A stretch of DNA of 64,000 bases from Priestia iocasae (GTDB taxonomy: Bacteria; Bacillota; Bacilli; Bacillales; Bacillaceae_H): assembly GCF_016909075.1 (NCBI RefSeq), contig NZ_JAFBFC010000001.1:434001-498000 (forward strand). The letters are read 5' to 3'. A model generated the notes under the pieces. That model did not search any database. It worked only from the letters and a program-made list of their open reading frames with translations, and was not told where the DNA came from. Of this stretch, positions 55,571-64,000 are shown in pieces; within the stretch, counting starts at the first letter, position 1; each line of letters begins with the position of its first letter. Position numbers and translations under genes: made by a program.

Positions 55571-56029
55571 ATGCCGAAGCAGAAAAAGTTAAAAGATAAT
55601 TATAAAGAAAATATTAAGCCATTTCAGCCTAAGCCCCCGTACGTATCAAACTGTATTAAGGCTTTTATTGTAGGAGGAATCATTTGTACCATTGGAGAAG
55701 CCATTCAAAATTTTTATATAACCTTTTTTGATTTTAGTGAGAAGAATGCAGGAAACCCTACTGTTGCGACGCTTATCTTACTTTCAGCCCTTCTAACAGG
55801 GATAGGCATATATGACAAGATAGGACAGTTTGCGGGCGCTGGTTCTGCTGTTCCGGTTACAGGATTTGCTAACTCTATGACAAGTGCAGCATTAGAACAT
55901 AAAAGTGAAGGAATTGTGTTAGGGGTAGCTACAAACATGTTCAAGTTAGCAGGGAATGTGATTGTATTTGGAGTCGTTGCAGCTTACGTAGTTGGAATTA
56001 TACGTTACACATTACATTTACTTTGGTAG
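55571..56029 (+). CDS. spoVAC: stage V sporulation protein AC
   Basis: 152-aa channel protein. Basic cytoplasmic start, then about four membrane helices with the signature FAGAGSAVPVTGFANSM. B. subtilis SpoVAC behaves as a mechanosensitive channel. SD AAGGAGGG. Confidence 0.95.
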   Translation: MPKQKKLKDNYKENIKPFQPKPPYVSNCIKAFIVGGIICTIGEAIQNFYITFFDFSEKNAGNPTVATLILLSALLTGIGIYDKIGQFAGAGSAVPVTGFANSMTSAALEHKSEGIVLGVATNMFKLAGNVIVFGVVAAYVVGIIRYTLHLLW

Positions 56030-56046
56030 TGAAAGGAAGGGTATAA

Positions 56047-57063
56047 ATGCGAAAGGTTGGAAAGCAAACATGGGTATATGAAAATAATATTTACATTGCT
56101 TCAACAGGAACAGCTGTAGGACCAAAAGAAGCAGATGGGCCACTTGGTCATACATACGATATTACACATAAGGAACTGCACTGTGATGCTGAGAATTGGG
56201 AGCTTGCAGAAAGAAAATTGATGAATGAATCCATTGATACTTGTTTGAAAAAAGTCAATTTAACGTATGAAGACATTGACCTCTTCCTAGCTGGTGATTT
56301 ATTAAATCAAAATGTCACAGCTAATTTTGTAGCGCGTCATCATCAAATTCCATTTCTATGTATGTTTGGTGCATGCTCGACATCAATGGAAACGCTAGCA
56401 ACAAGTGCAGCCCTTGTTGATGCGGGGTTTGCTAATCACGTTTTAGCATCTGCTAGTAGTCACAACGCAACAGCTGAAAGGCAGTTTCGATATCCAACCG
56501 AGTACGGAGGGCAAAAGCCAGATACTGCTACTTCTACAATTACGGGAGCAGGAACAGCTTTAGTTTCAAAAAATAAAGGATTAGTCAAATTAACAGCTGC
56601 AACGATTGGCAAAGTTGCTGATTATGGAATTAAAGATCCATTTGATATGGGTTCAGCCATGGCTCCTGCAGCAGCAGATACCATTCAACAACACTTTGTT
56701 GACTTGAATAGACAGCCTTCTGATTATGATTTAATTCTTACAGGGGATTTATCTGGTGTAGGAAGTCCAATTTTAAAGCAGTTATTAAAAGATGAAGGTT
56801 ATGATGTCTCCAATAATCATAATGATTGTGGATTAATGGTGTATCGTCCAGACCAAAATGTATTTGCGGGTGGAAGTGGCTGTGGATGCTCTGCGGTTGT
56901 GACATATGGTCATATTTTAAACGAGTTAATAGAAGGAAAGTTAAAGCGAGTCTTTGTTGTAGCAACAGGTGCACTGTTAAGTCCAACAATGATTCAGCAA
57001 AAAGAGTCGATTCCAACAATTGCTCATGGTGTAGTAATGGAGCATATAGGGGGAGGAATGTAA
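56047..57063 (+). CDS. spoVAD: stage V sporulation protein AD
   Basis: Soluble, thiolase-fold protein on the outer face of the spore inner membrane that binds dipicolinic acid. 338 aa with FGACSTSMETL, SSHNATAERQFRYP and GGSGCGCSAV. SD AAAGGAAGG. spoVAEb follows with no gap. Confidence 0.96.
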   Translation: MRKVGKQTWVYENNIYIASTGTAVGPKEADGPLGHTYDITHKELHCDAENWELAERKLMNESIDTCLKKVNLTYEDIDLFLAGDLLNQNVTANFVARHHQIPFLCMFGACSTSMETLATSAALVDAGFANHVLASASSHNATAERQFRYPTEYGGQKPDTATSTITGAGTALVSKNKGLVKLTAATIGKVADYGIKDPFDMGSAMAPAAADTIQQHFVDLNRQPSDYDLILTGDLSGVGSPILKQLLKDEGYDVSNNHNDCGLMVYRPDQNVFAGGSGCGCSAVVTYGHILNELIEGKLKRVFVVATGALLSPTMIQQKESIPTIAHGVVMEHIGGGM

Positions 57064-57414
57064 ATGGACTATGTAATTGCTTTTGTCGTAGGGGGAGCTA
57101 TTTGCATTGTTGGTCAGTTACTTTTAGACTTTGCTAAATTAACACCAGCTCACGTTATGAGCTCGTTTGTTGTGGCAGGTGCAATCCTTGATGGATTTGG
57201 GATTTACGATAAGTTTATTGAATTTGCAGGTGCAGGCGCAACCGTTCCCATTACAAGCTTTGGTCATTCTCTTTTACACGGAGCCATGTCTCAATCAGAA
57301 GAACATGGATTCATTGGAATTGCGATGGGGATTTTTGAATTAACCTCTGCCGGGATTTCATCTGCTATCTTGTTTGCCTTTATGGTTGCACTTATTTTTA
57401 AGCCGAAAGGATAA
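57064..57414 (+). CDS. spoVAEb: stage V sporulation protein AEb
   Basis: 116-aa membrane paralog of SpoVAC with the same [17 protein letters not shown] motif and about four helices. Begins on the base after the spoVAD stop. Core channel subunit. Confidence 0.93.
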   Translation: MDYVIAFVVGGAICIVGQLLLDFAKLTPAHVMSSFVVAGAILDGFGIYDKFIEFAGAGATVPITSFGHSLLHGAMSQSEEHGFIGIAMGIFELTSAGISSAILFAFMVALIFKPKG

Positions 57415-57418
57415 GTGA

Positions 57419-57997
57419 ATGTATATGGAAAAAAGACGGGTCATTATCGTAACAGATGGGGATGAATATGCAAGGAAAGCAATTGAATATGTTGCTAAAA
57501 AAGTTGGAGGACGCTGTATCTCAAGATCTCAAGGTAACCCTACGAGACTAACAGGGGAGCAAATCTTGAATTTTATTTTAGAAACCCCACATGACCCCGT
57601 TTTTGTAATGTTTGATGATAGTGGCTTTTTAGGAGAAGGCCCTGGTGAACAAGCATTGATGTATGTAGCAAAACATCCTCAAATCTTTGTGCTAGGTGTC
57701 ATTGCTGTAGCATCAAAGACACATCAAAATGAATGGACAAAAGTGGATGTGAGTATAGACCGCTTCGGTGAGCTAACGGAGCATGGTGTAGATAAAAGTG
57801 GTATTCAAGAGCTAGAAATTGGAAGAATAAATGGTGACACCGTTTATTGTTTAGATGAATTGGATGTCCCTGTTATTGTAGGTGTAGGTGATATTGGGAA
57901 AATGGCTCGTAAAGATCATCCGAAATACGGTTGTCCTATTACCGAAAAAGCAGCCCAACTTATTTTAGAAAGGAGTGGATTTTATGACGACAAATGA
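57419..57997 (+). CDS. spoVAEa: stage V sporulation protein AEa
   Basis: 192-aa soluble protein, Rossmann-like start ([19 protein letters not shown]) and [13 protein letters not shown]. Precise role unknown; dispensable relatives exist. Overlaps the 5' end of spoVAF by 14 bases. Confidence 0.9.
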   Translation: MYMEKRRVIIVTDGDEYARKAIEYVAKKVGGRCISRSQGNPTRLTGEQILNFILETPHDPVFVMFDDSGFLGEGPGEQALMYVAKHPQIFVLGVIAVASKTHQNEWTKVDVSIDRFGELTEHGVDKSGIQELEIGRINGDTVYCLDELDVPVIVGVGDIGKMARKDHPKYGCPITEKAAQLILERSGFYDDK

Positions 57998-59465
57998 AAA
58001 AAAGAAAACAAATATCTTTCCGAAAATTAAGCAAAACGATGATTGGTTTATTGAAAATGCTAGTATGATTACAAGCTTTGATGTTGGAGTTAGAAAATTA
58101 CTTATTTTAGATCGAGAAGTACATATGTACTACGTAACGGGCCTTTGTGATAGCGCATATATTATTGAGATCGCAAAAGTACTTGTTCAAATTAATGATA
58201 ATGAAGTTGAAAAAGCAAAGTTAAAAAGCATTGTTGAAAATCGTTTAATTCACCAGCAAGTAAAGCCGCTTAAAACGCTTGATGAGGGAATGGATACAAT
58301 TTTATCCGGCCTTATTTTCGTGATTGTAGATGGAGAAGAAGAAGGATTTGAAGTGGATGTCCGTATGTATCCTGGAAGACAGCCACAGGAAGCGGATACA
58401 GAAAAAGTTATTCGTGGGGCCCGAGATGGATATACGGAAAATATTATTATCAATACAGCTTTAACTCGTCGTCGAATTCGTGATGGAAGACTACGTTTTG
58501 AAATTCATAAAGTAGGAGAGCGCTCAAAGATGGATGTTGCGATCGGGTACATTGATGGTATTGCAGATCCAGGTCTTGTTGAGCTAGTAACGAATGAAAT
58601 TACGTCTATTAAAATTGATGGACTTCCTATGGCTGATAAATCAATAGAAGAGTTTATGGTAAAGCAAGGATTTAACCCCTTTCCATTAGTGAGATACACA
58701 GAGCGTCCTGATACTGCAGCAACACACCTATTAGAAGGTCATGTTATCATTATTACGGATACATCACCAAGTGTCATTATTACACCAACGACATTCTTTC
58801 ACCATGTACAACATGCAGAAGAGTATAGGCAAGCACCATCTATCGGGACATTCATTAGATGGATTCGCTTCTTGGGAATTATGGCATCAGTATTTTTGCT
58901 ACCATTATGGTTGCTGTTTGTTTTAGAGCCACAGCTATTGCCTTCAAACCTTCAGTTTATTGGGCCAAATGAACAAACAAACATTCCAACAGTTGTTCAA
59001 ATTTTCTTGGCAGATATAGGGATTGAGTTTTTAAGGATGGCCGCCATTCATACGCCAACCCCATTAGCTACAGCAATGGGTCTTATCGCCGCCGCGTTAA
59101 TTGGCCAAATTGCAATTGATGTAGGATTGTTTGTTCCTGAAGTTATTTTGTACGTAGCCATTGCCGCCATTGGTTCATTTGCAACCCCAAGTTATGAATT
59201 AGCAATTGCGCATAAAATGGTTCGATTAATCTTACTAATTGGAGTGGCACTTTTCCACACGCCAGGTTTTATCATCATTATTACACTATACATTCTATTC
59301 TTAGCAAGAATAAAGTCGTTAAATACACCATATTTATGGCCGTTTATTCCATTTAATCCTAAAGCAATGTGGCAAATTCTTATTCGTACATCTGTTCCGG
59401 GATCAGCTTCTCGTCCAAGTATTGTTCACCCACAAAATAAAGAACGTCAGCCTGCAAAACAATGA
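57984..59465 (+). CDS. spoVAF: stage V sporulation protein AF
   Basis: 493-aa homolog of germinant-receptor A subunits (GerAA family). Large N-terminal soluble domain, then about five membrane helices from residue 290 and a proline/lysine-rich tail. ATG 57984 follows AAAGGAG by eight bases; the in-frame GTG 57975 is in the SD. In B. subtilis it affects germination rate. Last gene of the operon. Confidence 0.93.
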   Translation: MTTNEKKKTNIFPKIKQNDDWFIENASMITSFDVGVRKLLILDREVHMYYVTGLCDSAYIIEIAKVLVQINDNEVEKAKLKSIVENRLIHQQVKPLKTLDEGMDTILSGLIFVIVDGEEEGFEVDVRMYPGRQPQEADTEKVIRGARDGYTENIIINTALTRRRIRDGRLRFEIHKVGERSKMDVAIGYIDGIADPGLVELVTNEITSIKIDGLPMADKSIEEFMVKQGFNPFPLVRYTERPDTAATHLLEGHVIIITDTSPSVIITPTTFFHHVQHAEEYRQAPSIGTFIRWIRFLGIMASVFLLPLWLLFVLEPQLLPSNLQFIGPNEQTNIPTVVQIFLADIGIEFLRMAAIHTPTPLATAMGLIAAALIGQIAIDVGLFVPEVILYVAIAAIGSFATPSYELAIAHKMVRLILLIGVALFHTPGFIIIITLYILFLARIKSLNTPYLWPFIPFNPKAMWQILIRTSVPGSASRPSIVHPQNKERQPAKQ

Positions 59466-59536
59466 TGTAAGAATGTGGTTGCAACGCCTTAAGAGTTGTG
59501 ATAGATTTGTTTTAATTAAGTAAAGTGATAAATTCT

Positions 59537-59574
59537 AGACAGTTATCAGCGATGAGCTGCTAGCTGTCTTTTTT
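59537..59574 (+). terminator. terminator of spoVA
   Basis: 14-bp stem with one mismatch, arms 59537-59550 and 59556-59569, T-run. Confidence 0.85.
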
Positions 59575-59606
59575 ACACCATTAAATAAAGGGAACGAGGT
59601 AGAACA

Positions 59607-60926
59607 ATGTTTTTACATGGAACGAGTAGAGTAAATGACAAAGGGCATCTCGAAATCGGCAATGTCGATACGGTAGATTTGGCAAATGAATTTGGTACGC
59701 CCTTATATGTCTACGACGTGGAGCTAATTCGTCAACGTGCACGTGAGTTTAAAGAAGTATTTGATAAGCAAAATGTTAAAGCTCAAGTTGCTTATGCAAG
59801 CAAAGCTTTTTCTACTATTGCAATGGTGCAGCTTGTTCAAGATGAAGGCTTGTCATTAGATGTTGTATCAGGTGGGGAACTTTATACAGCTCTTTCAGCA
59901 GGTTTTCCAGTTGAGCGTATTCATTTTCACGGAAATAATAAAAGCCGCCACGAGTTAGAAATGGCCATTGAAGCCAACATTGGCTGTATCGTGGTTGATA
60001 ATTTCTATGAGCTTCACTTACTAAATGAAATTAGTGAGTCATATAAAAAGGAAACTCCCATTTTACTTCGTTTAACACCTGGTATCGAAGCACATACACA
60101 CGATTATATTTTAACAGGACAAGAAGATTCAAAATTTGGATTTGATTTACAAAATGGTCAAGCGGATAAAGCGGTTCAACAGGCATTAGATTTCGCAGGT
60201 TTGAATCTATTAGGTATCCACTGTCATATTGGATCTCAAATCTTTGAAACTACAGGTTTTGTTATGGCTACCCAGAAGTTGTTTGCAAAAATGAGTGAAT
60301 GGAAAAAAGCATTGAATTATACACCAGAGGTGCTAAATCTAGGTGGCGGGTTTGGAATTCGCTATACAAGTGAAGATACACCTATTCCTGTTGGTCAATA
60401 TGTAGAAGTTATTATTGATGAAGTGAAAAAGCAAGTTGCAGAGCTTGATGTAGAAATGCCAGAGATTTGGATTGAGCCAGGTCGTTCATTAGTAGGGGAT
60501 GCTGGTACAACGCTTTATTCAATTGGGTCTCGAAAACATGTTCCGAATATTCGTGAATATATAGCGATAGATGGTGGAATGAACGATAATATACGCCCAG
60601 CTTTATATCAAGCAAAATATGAAGCTGCTTTAGCTAACCGACTAAATGATCAAGCTGATGAAGTGGTATCCATTGCCGGAAAGTGTTGTGAATCAGGTGA
60701 CATGTTGATTTGGGATTTATCGTTGCCAACAGCCAAACCAGGAGATTTATTAGCGGTTTTCTGTACAGGAGCTTATGGATATTCAATGGCTAGTCATTAT
60801 AATCGTTTGACAAAGCCGGCGGTCGTATTTGTTGAAGATGGAGAAGCTCAGCTAGTAGTTAAACGTGAAACGTATGAAGACATTATTAAAAATGATTTGC
60901 GTTACCAAATCCCTGTGAAAAAATAA
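59607..60926 (+). CDS. lysA: diaminopimelate decarboxylase
   Basis: PLP enzyme making lysine from meso-diaminopimelate. 439 aa, alanine-racemase-like barrel with K66 (YASKAF), DVVSGGEL, LNLGGGFGIRY, EPGRSLVG and the cross-subunit CESGD loop. SD GAACGAGG precedes ATG. Monocistronic. Confidence 0.96.
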   Translation: MFLHGTSRVNDKGHLEIGNVDTVDLANEFGTPLYVYDVELIRQRAREFKEVFDKQNVKAQVAYASKAFSTIAMVQLVQDEGLSLDVVSGGELYTALSAGFPVERIHFHGNNKSRHELEMAIEANIGCIVVDNFYELHLLNEISESYKKETPILLRLTPGIEAHTHDYILTGQEDSKFGFDLQNGQADKAVQQALDFAGLNLLGIHCHIGSQIFETTGFVMATQKLFAKMSEWKKALNYTPEVLNLGGGFGIRYTSEDTPIPVGQYVEVIIDEVKKQVAELDVEMPEIWIEPGRSLVGDAGTTLYSIGSRKHVPNIREYIAIDGGMNDNIRPALYQAKYEAALANRLNDQADEVVSIAGKCCESGDMLIWDLSLPTAKPGDLLAVFCTGAYGYSMASHYNRLTKPAVVFVEDGEAQLVVKRETYEDIIKNDLRYQIPVKK

Positions 60927-60971
60927 TAGATTCTTTTAGAAATATTCAAAACCATTCTTTTTCTATTTGAA

Positions 60972-61033
60972 GTAAAGAGGACCGTCCATGAAAACGCTCT
61001 GTATGATTCGTTTTTCATAACGGTCCTCTTTAC
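60972..61033. terminator. long hairpin between lysA and ypuA
   Basis: 14-bp perfect outer stem (60972-60985 with 61020-61033) with a nested ATGAAAACG/CGTTTTTCAT stem. Confidence 0.75.
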
Positions 61034-61038
61034 GAGAG

Positions 61039-61083
61039 TGCATCTTCAAAGAGCCGTCATGTTCTTTGAAGATGCATTTTTTA
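61039..61083 (+). terminator. second terminator after lysA
   Basis: 14-bp perfect stem (61039-61052 with 61063-61076), ten-base loop, T-run up to the ypuA stop. Confidence 0.9.
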
Positions 61084-61962
61084 TTATGAGCCAAAGATTG
61101 AGCGAATGGCATCAAGTAAGCTTTGAAGGAAGTCTTTCAATTTTTGAAGAAAGGACTGTCCTTCTTCAGATTGAAGATAGGTTGCTACTTTATCTTTTGT
61201 AATAGCTAATTGATCTTTTACTTGATTCCAATCAATATTCATCGATTTTAACTTATTAAAGAAGTCAACAAGTGCATCTAATTCAGCATCTGTTAACGTA
61301 ATGCCTAATTCTTTTGCGATACGCTCAATCAGAGCTCGTAAATCTTCTTCAGTTTGTGGTTCATTTTTTGCTATTTCTTCTTTGACACGTGTCATCAGTT
61401 CTGCTGCTTTTTCAGCACCAACTTTATCGCTGAGTTTAGCGGTTTGAACCATTTCTTCATTGGCTACTTTTTTTACATCTTCTGGAATTACTTGGTCGGT
61501 CTGAATTTCGTATGCTTTAATAATTCCCGTTAAAGCTGCTGTTCCTGATACAGGAACAGGAGATGTAATCTCAATTGCAGCATCTTTTACACCAGCGGTC
61601 ATTAAAGCATTAATATACATGTCATCTGTAACCCACTGGATGTTATTTGTTGATACACTAACACCAGAATCCTTCGCACCTAACGTTACACTCGATGATG
61701 AAATAGCTCGAGTACCAATTTGTGCTTTTGGGATATATTCTCCTAAATAATCATGTTCCTCTTTATTTGAAACGGTAATAATTTGTGCTTCCTTAGGAGC
61801 ATTTAGTTCATTTAATACTTTCTCTCTTTGCTCCGCGGTTAAATTTTCTCCTAGCGTAATAATGACATCTCCTTCAGCCGCATCAGCTAGACTGATAGTT
61901 GGGGAGATAATAAGAGTCAATATACTTAGCGCTAGAATGATAGATTTAAACTTAAATTTCAT
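61084..61962 (-). CDS. ypuA: secreted DUF1002 protein YpuA
   Basis: 292-aa protein with a signal peptide (KFKFKSIILALSILTLIISP, cleavage near SLADA). A DUF1002 domain follows, with the opening GDVIITLGENLTAEQREKVL and VSSTNNIQWVTDDMYINAL-like core, then a helical C-terminus. SD AAAGGAGG. B. subtilis YpuA is its counterpart; expression there is linked to envelope stress. Molecular role unknown. Confidence 0.88.
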   Translation of the reverse strand: MKFKFKSIILALSILTLIISPTISLADAAEGDVIITLGENLTAEQREKVLNELNAPKEAQIITVSNKEEHDYLGEYIPKAQIGTRAISSSSVTLGAKDSGVSVSTNNIQWVTDDMYINALMTAGVKDAAIEITSPVPVSGTAALTGIIKAYEIQTDQVIPEDVKKVANEEMVQTAKLSDKVGAEKAAELMTRVKEEIAKNEPQTEEDLRALIERIAKELGITLTDAELDALVDFFNKLKSMNIDWNQVKDQLAITKDKVATYLQSEEGQSFLQKLKDFLQSLLDAIRSIFGS

Positions 61963-62166
61963 TGATGAATCCTCCTTTTACATGGACATCAAACGTATTA
62001 TAGTACAATATTCCCTTTTAGCATAGGTTCATGTTGTCCATATGTATTAGACGAATAAGTGTAAAAAAAGTTTCAATAAAATTGTCAGATTGAATTTACA
62101 GTATCAGTTATAGTAGAATAAATGAAGTATTTTGTAATTTAGTACATACATTGGAGGTTATATTTT

Positions 62167-62601
62167 ATGAAAAAAGCAAGTATTTTAATGGAAAATGGCG
62201 AAAAGATCTTAATTGATTTATATCAGAGTGAAGCACCTGGAACGGTTGAGAACTTTGAAAAGTTAGCAAACGAAGGTTTCTACAATGGATTAACTTTTCA
62301 TCGTGTTATTCCTGGATTTGTATCGCAAGGTGGTTGCCCAAATGGAATGGGAACAGGCGGACCTGGTTACACAATTAAATGTGAAACAGAAGGAAACCCT
62401 CACAAGCATGTGGCAGGTTCTCTATCAATGGCTCATGCTGGAAAAGATACGGGTGGTAGCCAATTCTTTATCGTTCACGAGCCTCAGCCACATTTGAATG
62501 GTGTTCATACTGTATTTGGTCAAGTAACTGAAGGTATGGAAACAGTATTAAAAATGAGAAATGGCGATGTAATGAAAGAAGTTAAAGTTTGGGAAGAGTA
62601 A
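62167..62601 (+). CDS. ppiB: cyclophilin-type peptidyl-prolyl isomerase
   Basis: Cytoplasmic cyclophilin of 144 aa. Active-site residues are in [13 protein letters not shown] and [22 protein letters not shown]; the catalytic arginine is in FHRV. No signal peptide. SD TTGGAGG. A terminator follows. Confidence 0.95.
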   Translation: MKKASILMENGEKILIDLYQSEAPGTVENFEKLANEGFYNGLTFHRVIPGFVSQGGCPNGMGTGGPGYTIKCETEGNPHKHVAGSLSMAHAGKDTGGSQFFIVHEPQPHLNGVHTVFGQVTEGMETVLKMRNGDVMKEVKVWEE

Positions 62602-62613
62602 TTAACGTATAAA

Positions 62614-62656
62614 AAGAAACGAAAAAATGTTTTTTCATCTTTTTTAGTTTCTTAAC
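62614..62656 (+). terminator. terminator of ppiB
   Basis: AAGAAACGAAAAAA pairs with TTTTTTAGTTTCTT with one mismatch. Confidence 0.75.
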
Positions 62657-62660
62657 TGAT

Positions 62661-62713
62661 AAGGCCCTGCCATACGAATCCAGCAAGATAAAAGGAGGAA
62701 GTGGACGGGCCTT
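62661..62713 (+). other. hairpin in the ppiB-ribT gap
   Basis: AAGGCCC (62661-62667) and GGGCCTT (62707-62713) could close a 53-nt structured RNA that exposes AAAAGGAGG. No matching riboswitch class is recognised; the sequence is not an FMN riboswitch. Confidence 0.3.
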
Positions 62714-62797
62714 TCAGCAACGTTTGTTTCCTTTTCTTGCTTTTTATTGATGAGACATCTCCTTTTCTATTACAGAAGGAGTAGAGGGGTGTTACTC

Positions 62798-62884
62798 TTG
62801 CAAAAAAGTAATTGGATTTTATTTTTTATTTTGTTAGGATTAAGTTTTATTTGGGGCTTCATTTATTGGATGTTTATTGCTTGA
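62798..62884 (+). CDS. putative 28-aa single-pass membrane peptide
   Basis: TTG start with GAGGGG eight bases upstream, TGA at 62882-62884. The peptide is QKSNW followed by one long hydrophobic helix rich in Phe, Ile, Leu and four Trp/Tyr, ending YWMFIA. Too short for the usual cut-offs. No known family recognised. It lies between ppiB and ribT. Confidence 0.4.
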   Translation: MQKSNWILFFILLGLSFIWGFIYWMFIA

Positions 62885-62986
62885 GTAAAGAGATGTATAG
62901 CTTTTAGTACATATGTTGATATTAAGAAACAAATTTTGTATGATGAATGTATTAAAAGTTACGTTAAGTTACTTCATGAAAAATAG

Positions 62987-63395
<409 letters not shown>

Positions 63396-63397
<2 letters not shown>

Positions 63398-63446
63398 ACA
63401 ACAGGCTTGATGCTAAATTTTTTAGCAAAGCCTGTTGTTTTGTTTT
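63396..63446. terminator. bidirectional terminator between ribT and ypuF
   Basis: AAACAACAGGCTT pairs with AAGCCTGTTGTTT, inner TGCTAAA/TTTAGCA. The ribT stop and ypuF stop flank or enter it. Confidence 0.9.
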
Positions 63447-63949
63447 TCCACTAATTTCATTTGTCGCTCGGCAACCACATCACTGCGATCTCTAAGAGTA
63501 TGACGGTTAATGATAAAGGTGTTTGTTAGGTCTGAATTCGACCACCAAAGGATGTTTTTTTGTTTACTGCGATGCATACAAGAAGTTAAAAGATGCTGAT
63601 CAGAAATCGGTAAAAATAAGCTCTCATACGGTTGTTCCTTTTTTATTGAAGATAAACGCTCCTTTAAAAGAAGGAATAATGCATCAGTATCAAGACCAAG
63701 CTTCGATAAATCTTCATGCTCTTGTTCTAGAATGAAGATAGCACTTTTAAGCATGCGATAAGCACCACGGTTATTTTTACGACGTTGGTGATATAAACTA
63801 ACGGCTATTTGAATCAGACCTACCCAGATGCGCTTTCGCTTTTTCGCTTCATCTTCTTTCCAATGCTCTTCAAGTATTTCATGGCATTCAAAATAATCAC
63901 GGTCTCCATGAAAGTGAACAAGGTAATCAATATAGGCTTGAGGATACAT
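63422..63949 (-). CDS. ypuF: DUF309 protein YpuF
   Basis: 175-aa helical protein with the DUF309 signature FECHEILEEHWK near residue 20 and later WVGLIQIAVSLYH. ATG 63949 with AAAGGAA upstream. B. subtilis YpuF has the same size and chromosomal neighbourhood (before scpA). Function unknown. Confidence 0.88.
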   Translation of the reverse strand: MYPQAYIDYLVHFHGDRDYFECHEILEEHWKEDEAKKRKRIWVGLIQIAVSLYHQRRKNNRGAYRMLKSAIFILEQEHEDLSKLGLDTDALFLLLKERLSSIKKEQPYESLFLPISDQHLLTSCMHRSKQKNILWWSNSDLTNTFIINRHTLRDRSDVVAERQMKLVEKQNNRLC

Positions 63950-64000
63950 GTTTATCGTTCCTTTCTAACCTTAATGTTATATGTAGTCTATCATAAATGA

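Noticed and set aside
62701-62790. GTG frame after AAAAGGAGG upstream of ribT
   Set aside because: The SD is only two bases from the GTG, and the peptide is not protein-like.

Overview
The window is AT-rich DNA from an endospore-forming low-GC Gram-positive bacterium of the Bacillaceae. The evidence is near-canonical SD sequences, TTG and GTG starts, sigma-A/E/F/G/H type promoters, a proline T-box, complete spoIIA and spoVA operons, and the B. subtilis-like gene order yqi-yqj-yqk-fur-xerD-drm-dacF-spoIIA-spoVA-lysA-ppiB. The presence of methylmalonyl-CoA mutase and of a reductive pyrimidine-degradation cluster, neither found in B. subtilis, points towards the Priestia (Bacillus megaterium) group. 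That placement is inference. I see no rRNA, tRNA, CRISPR array, prophage or insertion sequence.

Layout. 1-5.9 kb: end of the branched-chain keto acid operon (buk-lpdV-bkdAA-bkdAB-bkdB). 6-11.3 kb: methylmalonyl-CoA mutase subunits and their G-protein chaperone (mutA-mutB-meaB). 11.5-16.3 kb: bacilliredoxin brxB, arginine ABC transporter artPQR with an ARG-box-like site, aromatic acid exporter yqjA, an L,D-transpeptidase. 16.4-19.8 kb: the tiny stressosome-associated prli42 on the minus strand, then methylmalonyl-CoA epimerase, carboxyltransferase and a PepT-like peptidase. 20.2-31.7 kb: uracil/thymine catabolism (preT-preA-hydA, NCS1 permease, a 70-aa protein, PucR-type regulator, mmsA, omega-aminotransferase). 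31.7-39 kb: rnz, namA, T-box-controlled proI and small housekeeping genes. 39-42.9 kb: HMG-CoA lyase, thiolase and scoAB. 42.9-47.7 kb: yqkE, yqkF, mciZ, nudF, spoIIM, fur, yqzK, xerD. 48-51.3 kb: deoB-punA-pdp nucleoside salvage. 51.4-59.5 kb: dacF-spoIIAA-spoIIAB-sigF and seven spoVA genes. 59.6-64 kb: lysA, ypuA, ppiB, a 28-codon membrane ORF, an orphan ribT and ypuF.

How it fits together. Several catabolic blocks sit in a conserved backbone and converge on CoA chemistry. Bkd makes branched acyl-CoAs. Carboxyltransferase, epimerase and mutase take propionyl-CoA to succinyl-CoA. HMG-CoA lyase, ScoAB and thiolase finish leucine. MmsA can serve both beta-alanine and valine. Steps not encoded here are beta-ureidopropionase, the biotin carboxylase/BCCP partner of the carboxyltransferase, isovaleryl-CoA dehydrogenase and methylcrotonyl-CoA carboxylase. 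The second half is a sporulation and germination region with readable stage-specific promoters. Most of the window is recognisable. The least explained items are the 70-aa, 63-aa and 28-aa small ORFs, a 23-bp perfect hairpin before artP, a palindrome at the deoB promoter, and the orphan ribT.
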